Source of the DNA: a virus
DNA: 29,584 bases
Direction: 5' to 3' (one strand)
Virus record (IMG/VR): IMGVR_UViG_3300002835_000794
Coordinates: 1-29,584 of that record
Position numbers and translations under genes: made by a program. The notes below the pieces were generated by a model. The model saw only the letters and a list, made by a program, of their open reading frames with translations, did no database searches and had not been told where the DNA came from. Shown in pieces: positions 5,772-16,000 of this stretch. How positions within the stretch are numbered: the stretch's first letter is position 1; each line of letters opens with the position of its first letter.

Positions 5772-8700
5772 TTAATTGTTAAAAAGTTCGTAGGCTTGGG
5801 TAAAAATTTCAACAGTTTGGTTGTATGATGGTAAAATATTTCCATCTTTATCAGTAAACGCTAGTTTTGTCTTATCCATAATTTCAGTTGCCGTTAATTC
5901 TGGTGGGCCAAAAGCAATTGGTGTTAACCAAGTGGTAAATGCTAATTGAAAAAGTGCCTTTCCATAACTTCTATTTAAATCGGTATCTACATTAATGGTA
6001 ACTAATTCAGGAATCATATTAATTAAACTTAACATAAAAGAATTAACAAACTCAATGGATTTTTGTAATGTATTAAATTTAACCAATGATTTTGATTTAT
6101 TGTTAATTAATACACACGATTGAGCGGTTATCAAACTTGGTAAATTACCCTTAAATACATTTCCAGTGTTAATTTCATATGGGTTATTATTTATACAATT
6201 GAATACCCCATCATTTAAAGTTGTAGATGGCATCACTTGTAATAAACCATACAACAATGACCTCATTCTGACATCATTAGTTACAGCCTTTATTAATGGA
6301 ACCACCTCATCTTTAGTAAATGTAGTTTGTACTAAATCAACAAAAGGGATTGTTTTAAACATATCCTCAGGTGAACACTGATTTTGTGGACTTACTAATG
6401 TTGTTATCGTTGGGTTTTGACTTAATAATTTTTCGGATTCTAATACTTCGGGTTGTTTAGGTTTTTTGTCTTTAGCCGCAATTGCCTTTATTTCACTTAA
6501 CACATCTTTATTTACGGATGCCAAAAGATTATCAACTTTAGGTAATGCGTATTTTGGTATTCTGGTACCTTTGAAATCGGTATCAAATCCACTTTCACTT
6601 ATGTTATGATTTACTTCCGTTATCCAATAAGGACCATAAAACATTGGTACGTGTCTTAATATAAAATACATTGTCGGTTGTATCATAGCATTACCCATAG
6701 ATGTTACCCCACAACTGTACGACCTAGATTTATAAATACTATATAAAGACTGTGATTGTTGCCCAACCTTATCACCAGCAACTGAACTACCCATATCGGC
6801 AAAAACTTGGAAAGATTCAGATGTATTTTTCATTTCAGACATATCTAAACTTAAACTTTTAAATATGTTTTGATTTCTAATTCCAAAATCAACTGCAAAT
6901 CCAACAACTTTATTATTTAAAGAATAGTTTCCTTTAGGGTCAGAAACTCTTAGTGGGTTATCAGGAACTCTTAAATCAAAACTATCGTCTCCAAATCTAT
7001 TAAACGTGTTTTCTTTTGGTTTTGGGTATTCAGAAGGATTCCCAATATATAAACATAAGAATTTAGGGCTTGATTTTGTGTAATCAACTTCAAGATATGT
7101 ACCAAAAAGAGTATTACCTATTTCACTATCTTTTAATGGTTCTCCATTTTTTAAAGCCTCCTGTATACCATAAAAGTTTATGTAAGATGGCATTGCCATG
7201 AAAATAAAATAATTATCTTCTAATATACTACTTATCAAAGACATTAATGATTGGTTTTGATTTGTATCCAATCCTATTCGTTTTACTACCTTTTCAACAT
7301 CAACGGTGTAACTATTACCTAAATCAGAGTTAGCCCTATCCATAAAAAGAAAATCTTCAAATAAAGTAACAGTTTTTAAATCAGACCCCGCAATCCATTT
7401 ATCGTTAAATGTTTTTAGAGTATTATATAGTGAAAGTTTTGTTGCGTCCCCATTCATTGCGGTTTTTGGTAATCCATCATCTACTTCAATATTTTTTAAT
7501 ATAATATTAAGATTACTGAAAGTTTCATTAACCATTTTATCTTGCAAGTCATACCTATCTAACAAATAATTGTTAATATATGTTGTGAATTTATTTTTAT
7601 CAAAACTCGAATCACTCCTTTTTTGTTCCACATACAACCTAATTAATGGATAAAGTAATTCTACATTAGTTTTTGTAAAATCAATATTGTTATCTATGAA
7701 AAAGTCAGCAACTAAAGATTTTTCAGTATTAGGTAAAGCTTGTGGTATAGGTACAAAGTTTGTTGGTTGTGTTGTTGTTTGCGTATTTTGGGGTGATGTA
7801 GAAACATTAGCAACTAAATCAATTTTATTATTTGTAAATCCACTCGGGTAATACTCAACAACCATAGTATAATTTGAAGGTGCGATATCTTGTACCGTAC
7901 AAACAAATGAGAAGTTTGTTGTAAAATTATTTTCATAAGATGACGGAACTTCATTTGTTGAATCTTCAATATTAGTGTTTGGTTGGTAGAATTTAATAAA
8001 CCCTACTTTAGTAGACGTACTAACATTAGGGTCACCCACTATTTGGTAAACTTGGTATTGTCCATTTGTTTTTGTAACATTTATATATTCACCTGCGGTC
8101 GTTCCTGTTGTAAATAAAGATGAAGAGTCACCTATAAATTTAATTTGTATCGATGGTGTATTCGCAGTGGGTGTTGGTACACTATACGATGGGAATACAG
8201 GGTCGACTTGTGTCGGGTAGTCAATATTTTCAATTGTTGAAAACCCTAAGTATTTTCTTAATGTCTTCCAAGCTTCGGTATTTTTAATAATACTTTCAAT
8301 TAAAGTTACTGCAGAATTATCACCAGGTAAATTTGTTACCCGATAAGGGTTAAAAGTATATTTATCGGTGACTTGAAATTGTTGTAAATTAGAAAAAGAA
8401 TCAAATAATTTTCTTTCATATTTTGTTGGGTTTCCAATTTTCAACACACAATCAAAATTTAAAAATTCTTTAAGTGATGAATACATACTAACTAATTGGT
8501 TTTCACCTAATTGGTTTCCGTCGACATTTTCATCTACCTGGTCAAAAAATGCATCTTGTAGACTAAATATTTTGGATATTTGCCCCTTTAAAAGTTTTAA
8601 GTTTGAATTTTTTAACCCACCAGGATTTGTATATGTACTTGTAATTGACTCATCATTTAAAATTAAATCTTTGGCGTTTGGTGTTAAACTACAAAAAGTT

Positions 8701-11700
8701 AAAAACTTTTGTTCCATTTTATCCAATAACTTAATATCAAATACATTAAAAATTTCATCTATTTTTGAATAGGTCGCATCATTATTAATTAAATCAAAAT
8801 CATTTTGTAATGACTCATTTGTTTTTATCACTTTAAGATATTCTGTCGGTAATGGTTTTTTTATTAAGTTAGTATTGTAATAACCAAAATTCGACATCCC
8901 CCATATTGACCTAACCGAACCATTGTACATAGATTTGTTATCATAAATGTCTTCGGTGATTTTATTATCCTCATTAAAACATTCAAATATAGATTGGTCA
9001 AATGGAATACCCCCTGTTGACGGGTATAGAATAATTTTTTTATCTTGAGCGGCACCTGTTGTATTGGGAACTTCTCTATAGACATATAAATTATTTTTAG
9101 ATAAAGACCTAATAGAGTTATTCGTATCAAACCCTTTTGGGTACGCATTAGATGCTTCTCCATTAATTCCAATACGAAGACCTTTTGTTTCACAAAGACC
9201 GGTATAGTTAGAACCGGTATATCCGGTTATTAAATCTTTTCCATTAACATAATACTCAATTGAGTTAATGACTTCCGGATAAAACCCAACATTAAATAAA
9301 TCAAGTCTGTCTGTTGGTACACTTATTAATGGGAACCCAGCTGGAAAACTAAGGTTCACATCTTGTAAACTAAATGTGAATGGTTCTTTATCATAATTTA
9401 AAACGGTATAGCTTCTATTTGTTGTTCCTGATGTCGGGTCGTATGCATTTTTATAATCAAAGTCTTTCCAAACATCATCTAAAATGTCTATTTTGTTTTC
9501 TATATAATTTTTATATCTATGCCAAATTGAACCGTATTTTAAAACCCAAGCATAAGGGACTTGGTGTATAGATGAAAACTTATTTAGTGATGATGCCAAA
9601 TAATCTAAATCGGTTAATGTTTGGTCATCTGTAAAATCTTTAATTTTTTCTTTTGTAGTAATAAGTGGTAGTGAATTTAAAAACAAATATCCTAACGACA
9701 CAAATGGATTTTTTTTAAATGCTTTTTGTTTTTTAACTCCATCTATAATTGAGTTAACAAAATATGGGGTATTCAATAATGATGTAGTCTGAATAAATGT
9801 TCCTATATTTCCACTATAGCTGTTACCATAATTTATGTATGATTCAGTTAAGTATAAATTTTTAGATTTTCTATTTTCAAAATAATTTTTAAGTGATAGC
9901 CTTGAATTGATTGGAGTAGGTCTTTCTGACGTTTCATTAGAAAGATAAGCTTGAGCAGTAGTATTAAAAACTGTGTTTTTCGTAAACAGTTTAATATTAC
10001 TATAATTTTCAGAAGTTGTAACCCTACCAATTAATTTTTTATCTTCAATAAAAGAATATGTATTCGTTGTATTATTAAAATCTTCGTAAGTCCCGATAGA
10101 TTCCCCATTAGCCATGTTATTTTTCAACCAAGTTAAATCGGTAAATGGGTATGTATCTAATGTGTTTTTTTCTGAAGTTTGGCTATCTTTTAAAAATTCT
10201 TTTACATTTTTTACTAAAGGTAAATCTGCCGATATTTTCTTAGATTCTGATGATATTGTATCTATAGAATATATTTCATTATCATTTTTTAACTCATTAA
10301 TCAAATATTCAGTATTATAAAAATCTCTTATATACCTTTGCCAACTTTCACCTTGTCCGTCATTTGAAATCTGTTTCATGTATTCAACTAACTTAGTAAA
10401 TGTGTATTTGAAATTTTTTAAATTCTGATTTATTGTAATATCTTCAGGAGCAATTAAACTTAAATTTAAACTCTCTATATCTCCAAAAAATTTATCCACT
10501 TGATTTTTGGTTGCCGCGTCTGTTGGTATATTTCCGTAGTGTGAACTTATAAAAGTTCTTTCAAATAATTCATAAAATATTTTAATAGCATTTAAATCTT
10601 GGTATGGTGCCTGTTTGAAGGGAAACTCAACAGTACTTGATGGTACGTATTTTGTAACGTCTGAAGGATTGTCATATGAGTAATTACTTGTTGGTTTTTC
10701 TTTTTCCAAACTAGCTTTAATATACGACTCAACAAAACCAACTTCAGGCCAAATTTTATAATCATACGCATTTGTCTGTTGAATGTATCTAGCGTCTCCA
10801 GGGTATTGTATTACATACAATTCTGAATTATTTTCTTGTTTTTCTAAAGTAAAATATAATGGCCAAGGATAAACAACATTATCACTATTAAGTTCCGTAC
10901 TAGATTTTTGTAATGCTTTTTGAGCGTCAACTGAAAAGTTTTTATTTTCAGGAATAACAGCTAACAATCTATTTTTATTAGATTTTACGTTCCAAGCGTC
11001 TGTATGTGTTTCATCCATTAAACGATAGAACGCATCCGCACCGGCTAGTATAATTGCAAAAATATTTCTAATTGTTGGTTTAAACCCTAAACCTCCTGAT
11101 GCCGGGCTTTTTAATTGTTGTTGTGCGTAAAATTTAGTTAATTCATCTTCAATGACTTTTTGTTTAGCCTCTAAACTCTTATTCATGGAGTCTAACTTAT
11201 CTAAGTAAGAATTTTTTACATAGGTTCCATCACCAATAGTTTTATCACCAAAAACTAAATAATCTGGAGTATCTTCAACCCATTGCCCATTTTCATCTTG
11301 GACTTTAGTTTCAAAAACTGCAGTTAATGTTTCATCACTCAAAAATTTACGATACTCGTCACTATTTGTAGTTGATAGTTGTCTATTATACCTAGCAAAG
11401 TATGTGTCTCTAACATCTGTTTGATTTTTTTGCCAAATATTAAAATCTAATTTTTTAATAACGTCTTTTTGGTTTTTTATTAAAGTATTAATTTGATACT
11501 TAGCATTTGCATTTTCACCAAATGATGCGTTATTTTTTAAATTATTTGTATAATTTTCAATTCTTGCTTTAATCTTAGTTTTAAAATCTTCTCTTGATTG
11601 GAATGTAACATCTTTTCTAAAAGGGTAGTAGATTTCCCCACCGGCAACGTAGTAACTAGTTCTATCGCACACCGTTGATAACGCATACTCATAAACTTCT

Positions 11701-12737
11701 TTATTAAGTTTACTTAAGTTTTCAGAAAAATCTTGTAAATCATTTAATTTAGTAAAATCTTCTTGTTTAGTTAAATCCGCTTTTAGTGCTGTTTTATAAT
11801 TTTCAACTTTTAAAACAAAATCCTCAATTGATAAATGTGGAAAGGTTTCAGGTAATAACCCTTTTCTTTTATATATTTTATAAACCTCATCTAACTTTTG
11901 TCTACCTTTATATGTGTTAAAAAAACTTTTATTACCATTGGGTTCTGTTACCGTTATTTGTGTGTTATACATTTTTGGTGCGTTAACAGCATACGCCAAT
12001 GGAGTGTCAAAAAGTAATGCAGTAAATTTACCAATTAACTTTAATGAAATATTATAATTCCCACTATCAGCATCAAATGACGCATTAAAAGACATAAGAG
12101 ATAATCTATATCTAACGGCCTTTCCGTAATAACCTTTAAGTGTTAAATAAAATAATGGGTATGGAAAATTAAAAAATGCAGAATATAAAGAATTTTCACC
12201 TTGTTCAAATAATGACCTTCCTTGTATGTCTACAAGTTCGATGTTAACTTCAGGGACACCAGTTCCTTTTATATTAACCTTAATTGATTTAATCCCTAAT
12301 AATTGGGTGTCTTCGTATTTCCCAACAGAACGTTCAAATGTTTTTCTACCTTCAAAATTTACAACTTTTTCTTTGTTTTGATTAATTGCAACACCTTGTC
12401 TTGAACCTTCACCGGTTAATTGGTTGGACCAACTAGTGTCAAAATCAGACTTCCCTCTTGGTTTTAAAAAATTAATTTTTAAATCTTCTTCACCCCCAAA
12501 AATAGTTGCAATGGTTGTATTAACTACAGGGTCGGTAAAACTTTGACCTATAGCTAATTTTGTTCTAGGTATAATAAAAGTTTCTAAATTGGCGTAATAA
12601 ACCAAATCTTCATGGTCAACCAATCGTTCTTCATTCTTTCCTTCTGAATTATAGACTTCATTAGGATTAACAATAACTATATTATCGTATTCGGTTTCAA
12701 TAAATATTTTTTTATTTTGTCTTTGTCTAACGGCCAT
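5772..12737 (-). CDS. Giant baseplate hub-like structural protein
   Basis: 2321 residues, one of the two giant proteins of the baseplate region. The N-terminal part (about 110-240) looks like a conserved virion domain: GRKTFERSVGKYEDTQLLG, then IKVNIKGTGVPEVNIELVDI and NSLYSAFFNFPYPLFYLTLK. The middle is long, asparagine/threonine-rich and probably made of surface-exposed beta domains. The region at about 2005-2065 (SCGVTSMGNAMIQPTMYFIL, FYGPYWITEVNHNISESGF, TDFKGTRIPKYALP) resembles the end of gp27/gpD-type hub proteins. The C-terminal 190 residues hold a domain with a glucosaminidase-like pattern (see findings). Its start overlaps the gp53-like gene by 11 bases, so the two are coupled. Context (after tape measure and gp53-like protein) supports baseplate. 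T4 has no counterpart of this size; it could combine several T4 hub or wedge proteins. Hub assignment is inference, virion structural role is well supported. Confidence 0.75.
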   Translation of the reverse strand: MAVRQRQNKKIFIETEYDNIVIVNPNEVYNSEGKNEERLVDHEDLVYYANLETFIIPRTKLAIGQSFTDPVVNTTIATIFGGEEDLKINFLKPRGKSDFDTSWSNQLTGEGSRQGVAINQNKEKVVNFEGRKTFERSVGKYEDTQLLGIKSIKVNIKGTGVPEVNIELVDIQGRSLFEQGENSLYSAFFNFPYPLFYLTLKGYYGKAVRYRLSLMSFNASFDADSGNYNISLKLIGKFTALLFDTPLAYAVNAPKMYNTQITVTEPNGNKSFFNTYKGRQKLDEVYKIYKRKGLLPETFPHLSIEDFVLKVENYKTALKADLTKQEDFTKLNDLQDFSENLSKLNKEVYEYALSTVCDRTSYYVAGGEIYYPFRKDVTFQSREDFKTKIKARIENYTNNLKNNASFGENANAKYQINTLIKNQKDVIKKLDFNIWQKNQTDVRDTYFARYNRQLSTTNSDEYRKFLSDETLTAVFETKVQDENGQWVEDTPDYLVFGDKTIGDGTYVKNSYLDKLDSMNKSLEAKQKVIEDELTKFYAQQQLKSPASGGLGFKPTIRNIFAIILAGADAFYRLMDETHTDAWNVKSNKNRLLAVIPENKNFSVDAQKALQKSSTELNSDNVVYPWPLYFTLEKQENNSELYVIQYPGDARYIQQTNAYDYKIWPEVGFVESYIKASLEKEKPTSNYSYDNPSDVTKYVPSSTVEFPFKQAPYQDLNAIKIFYELFERTFISSHYGNIPTDAATKNQVDKFFGDIESLNLSLIAPEDITINQNLKNFKYTFTKLVEYMKQISNDGQGESWQRYIRDFYNTEYLINELKNDNEIYSIDTISSESKKISADLPLVKNVKEFLKDSQTSEKNTLDTYPFTDLTWLKNNMANGESIGTYEDFNNTTNTYSFIEDKKLIGRVTTSENYSNIKLFTKNTVFNTTAQAYLSNETSERPTPINSRLSLKNYFENRKSKNLYLTESYINYGNSYSGNIGTFIQTTSLLNTPYFVNSIIDGVKKQKAFKKNPFVSLGYLFLNSLPLITTKEKIKDFTDDQTLTDLDYLASSLNKFSSIHQVPYAWVLKYGSIWHRYKNYIENKIDILDDVWKDFDYKNAYDPTSGTTNRSYTVLNYDKEPFTFSLQDVNLSFPAGFPLISVPTDRLDLFNVGFYPEVINSIEYYVNGKDLITGYTGSNYTGLCETKGLRIGINGEASNAYPKGFDTNNSIRSLSKNNLYVYREVPNTTGAAQDKKIILYPSTGGIPFDQSIFECFNEDNKITEDIYDNKSMYNGSVRSIWGMSNFGYYNTNLIKKPLPTEYLKVIKTNESLQNDFDLINNDATYSKIDEIFNVFDIKLLDKMEQKFLTFCSLTPNAKDLILNDESITSTYTNPGGLKNSNLKLLKGQISKIFSLQDAFFDQVDENVDGNQLGENQLVSMYSSLKEFLNFDCVLKIGNPTKYERKLFDSFSNLQQFQVTDKYTFNPYRVTNLPGDNSAVTLIESIIKNTEAWKTLRKYLGFSTIENIDYPTQVDPVFPSYSVPTPTANTPSIQIKFIGDSSSLFTTGTTAGEYINVTKTNGQYQVYQIVGDPNVSTSTKVGFIKFYQPNTNIEDSTNEVPSSYENNFTTNFSFVCTVQDIAPSNYTMVVEYYPSGFTNNKIDLVANVSTSPQNTQTTTQPTNFVPIPQALPNTEKSLVADFFIDNNIDFTKTNVELLYPLIRLYVEQKRSDSSFDKNKFTTYINNYLLDRYDLQDKMVNETFSNLNIILKNIEVDDGLPKTAMNGDATKLSLYNTLKTFNDKWIAGSDLKTVTLFEDFLFMDRANSDLGNSYTVDVEKVVKRIGLDTNQNQSLMSLISSILEDNYFIFMAMPSYINFYGIQEALKNGEPLKDSEIGNTLFGTYLEVDYTKSSPKFLCLYIGNPSEYPKPKENTFNRFGDDSFDLRVPDNPLRVSDPKGNYSLNNKVVGFAVDFGIRNQNIFKSLSLDMSEMKNTSESFQVFADMGSSVAGDKVGQQSQSLYSIYKSRSYSCGVTSMGNAMIQPTMYFILRHVPMFYGPYWITEVNHNISESGFDTDFKGTRIPKYALPKVDNLLASVNKDVLSEIKAIAAKDKKPKQPEVLESEKLLSQNPTITTLVSPQNQCSPEDMFKTIPFVDLVQTTFTKDEVVPLIKAVTNDVRMRSLLYGLLQVMPSTTLNDGVFNCINNNPYEINTGNVFKGNLPSLITAQSCVLINNKSKSLVKFNTLQKSIEFVNSFMLSLINMIPELVTINVDTDLNRSYGKALFQLAFTTWLTPIAFGPPELTATEIMDKTKLAFTDKDGNILPSYNQTVEIFTQAYELFNN

Positions 12738-13044
12738 AATAGAAAATGTGTGTATCTAAAGCCGCTTTATAATCTTGTAGTGATGCGGTTAATGGGAAAG
12801 GTATAATTAAAATTGTTCCATCAGGAATATTTTGTTCCAATCCACCATACATCGGGTTTGCGGCTAAAATCAACCAACCAAAATATGGTGTTCCATATTT
12901 TTCAAAACTTATTTTATCTAATCTACTTTTACCTGTTCTATAAAGATATTGTTGGTCCGATACTCTTGGTGGAATAGATAAAAATGGGACTACAGTTTGT
13001 TGCCCATTAATTAAAAAATCTTTATATCTGTTATAGTAATCCAT
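12727..13044 (-). CDS. Baseplate wedge protein with LysM-like domain, T4 gp53-like
   Basis: 105-residue protein matching the compact gp53/LysM-like tail proteins that join baseplate wedges to the hub. A short N-terminal strand region (FLINGQQTVVPFLSIPPRVS) is followed by the LysM-like segment: YRTGKSRLDKISFEKYGTPY, GWLILAANP and IPDGTILIIPFP. The order 'R-D-I-S-YG-P-WLI-AANP-IPDG-L-IP' is characteristic. T4 gp53 is longer (196 residues), so this is a minimal version. The start codon shares one base with the stop of the 2034-residue gene (TAATG), and its end overlaps the start of the 2321-residue gene by 11 bases. The three are therefore translationally coupled, fitting stoichiometric baseplate assembly. 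Confidence 0.8.
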   Translation of the reverse strand: MDYYNRYKDFLINGQQTVVPFLSIPPRVSDQQYLYRTGKSRLDKISFEKYGTPYFGWLILAANPMYGGLEQNIPDGTILIIPFPLTASLQDYKAALDTHIFYYGR

Positions 13045-16000
13045 TAATTAAATTTTTTTTTCAAGTTAAATTTATCACCTGATGAGTTTCTACTAGAGTA
13101 AATGTTTGTTAAATCCCTGTCATATGGAGACGTTGCCGGTACTTGAGATTCATACCACATTAATCTTTGCTTATCTATATTATAAGGCTTATAATTAGTA
13201 AATGTAGAATTAAAGTATTGAGTTTTAAAATCCTCTACATTTTTATCAACTATTGTTTTAGATGTTAAGTAAATAGATTGTAATCCCGTTTCGGGAGATT
13301 TTAATTTATTATCAAAGAATGTTTTCCATTTACCCTTATCTTCAGAGTTCGCGTTTGGTAACGCTTCATTTATAATAATATCGGCAAAACTATCGGGGTC
13401 ATCACATATTGGTTTACCGAACATCATAAAGAATCTTGTTTCATTCTGTGTTGTGTTGTTATTTGGTAAGTACATGTCTTGTGTAAAGTTATCGCTATAA
13501 TCATATACCCCCGTCGGTATTAACCCAAAGTCTATTAATTTTTGGTAATAAGTATTTAAATCATCTTTGATGAGGTAAGAATCTTGAATTAATTCTTGTA
13601 GTGTATCGACCGCAGTTGTTGGTTGGGTCACTTCAGTTGTTCCTGATACATTATATACAATTACAGAATTATTCTTTTTAATAAACCCGTCATGTGAATT
13701 GGAAACATAATTAATTTTATCTATTAAACTTACAAGAGTTAATTCGTTAGTGGATATTTGGTCTGAATATCCTTGTAACTCATACGCAATAACTTGAGCT
13801 CTATTATCGATTTCAATTTTAATTTGTCTTTTAATCTTTCTTATTTGTACGTCAATAAATGGTTCATTATTTAAACCTGCTAATAATGGACATAAGCCAT
13901 TATCAACATCATTTTTAGTTTGGGTTGTTAAATTTTCAATTTTTGTTTGAAATGAATCTGAGTAACCAAAAATATTTGCAGTATTCGATAGATTACCGCC
14001 TAAACTATTAAAATAACCTTCAGTAAATTTTCTATCTTTTGTAAGAATTTGAAGACCTCCAAGTAAAAAGTCATCATTAACTTTAGATAACGTAGCGGTT
14101 GTAGTTTCAAAATACGATTTAGATATGTTTGCAAATTCTGTCATCACATCTTTATATTCAATCGTACCCGTAGTTTGTGTTGTATCTATATTTAAAACAT
14201 TCGTTAACGTTTTACCAATAGTAACACCACCATTATTAATTTCGGGTCTTGGGGCCTTTGTATCAATAACATTTAATTCATCTCTTACTTGACTTAAAAC
14301 TTGAGCATCGTAAACACTTAAATCTAAATTATCAGTAGCTTCAGCCCTTTCATCATACATTTCTGTATTCGCATAATAATTAAACGATAATGCGTTTTGT
14401 AATTTTGCAACAGGTCCCGCTAAGCCATGAGCACCAATAAATGAGAAACTAATGTCCACAGATGCAATCATTGGTTGTATACCTATACCTTCAGGGTTCA
14501 AGTCAAACTTACCATCGTCATATTTTAAACTTATCGAATCAATAGCCACTTTTGTATGGAAAAAGTCACCAACTCTTAAAATACAAATAGGTGGAGCCCC
14601 AAATGCACTATTCGATACATCATTATATAATAAACTTTGTTGTCCACTATCCGATTGAGAAACTGTAGGTATTGTATCACCAGGTCTCATACATTGTTGT
14701 AAGAATACTAATCTAGCATTTAACCCTTCAGGTGTTATTGAATGGAAAGCCGGATGAAACCCTTTAATTTTAGATTTAATACCATCATAAACCATTGGGT
14801 CCGTTTGTTTTATATATTCAAAATAGTTGCACTCTGTAAGTAATTTTCTTGCTAATCGTTTTGTAATATCTTTTCTTTGTTGTAATTGTTGTGTTTGTAC
14901 TTCTTGTTCCCTTGTATTAGGTGGGGTATTAGAAGATGGTGTTGAATTCTCCGGTTGATTAACTCTAGGGTCTGTAGAAACATTTGGTTGTTGTGGTGTT
15001 GTAGTCGTAGTTGTTGTTTCAGTTACTTGACCCGTTACTTGATAATCTTGGCCAGATAATTCTTGGTTGGTTTGCGTATTAGGGGTTTCTTCAGGTGGAT
15101 TTTGTGTTTGTGATATATTTTCACTTGGTAATATATTTGAAATCTTTGTTCTACGGCAAGCCATAGCGTTTACAGAAACGGTCCCTTCCTCTTTTGTAGT
15201 CTCAAATGGCTTATTACAATCAACAAATTTATATTTTGTATCTTGGATTTCTACATTGTTCCCTGTATATTTTTCTGTAATTTTTAATTTAGTCCCTTTA
15301 AAGTCGTTAAATGATTTTCCTTGTGGCGTTTTTTGTTTATATAACCATTGTAAAACACTATCACCTCTTCTTTTTGATAAATTCAAGTTATAATTATTTG
15401 CACTACTATTAACCGAAGACGCACTCGCTTCTAAATCAAACGAAACATCTCTACCTTCATCTAAAAGTTTACCAATATCTTGTACAAAATTTGTTAATAG
15501 TGTGTAATTTTCTTCAATGTAATTAAAGAATTTTTCTACATTTTCTTTTGTAGTATCAATAAAATCTGACAAATATTTTATTTTAGCGTTTTCAGTTAAA
15601 CCACTACCTAATACATATGATGTTCTATCAACCTTAGCAGAATCATTATATGCAAATATTTTATTTAACGCCTTTGCGTATTTTGAACCATTACCATCAT
15701 TTAGGTATTTGTTTTTAGAACCAATGTAAAGGTCATACCAATATTTATAATCGTTACTTACTGTTGTATCGTAAGTACTTGTACCATCTGGAAAATTATT
15801 ATCAAAATAAAATGCTAAATCTTTATATTTTTCTTTTATAGTTGTTGGTGTTTCATTATCATCTGTGGTACTTGATGATGTTGTAGTCTTTTTACATGCC
15901 TTACCTGTTGGTATTAAGGTATTTGATGTGTCACTTATCTGAAAGAATGGTTTTGATTTTGTAACCGAACAAAAACTTCCCGTTTTACCTGAAGTTAAAA

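Noticed and set aside
6205-6260. YGLLQVMPST resembles the GLMQ-MPST motif of SLT lytic transglycosylases
   Set aside because: The catalytic 'ES' about 15 residues upstream is missing and the following residues fit GH73-like enzymes better, so I list it only as a possible degenerate glucosaminidase-like domain.
8864-9193. Minus-strand frame of 109 codons inside the 2321-residue gene
   Set aside because: Alternate frame of a continuous large gene with no own signals; it is not protein-like.
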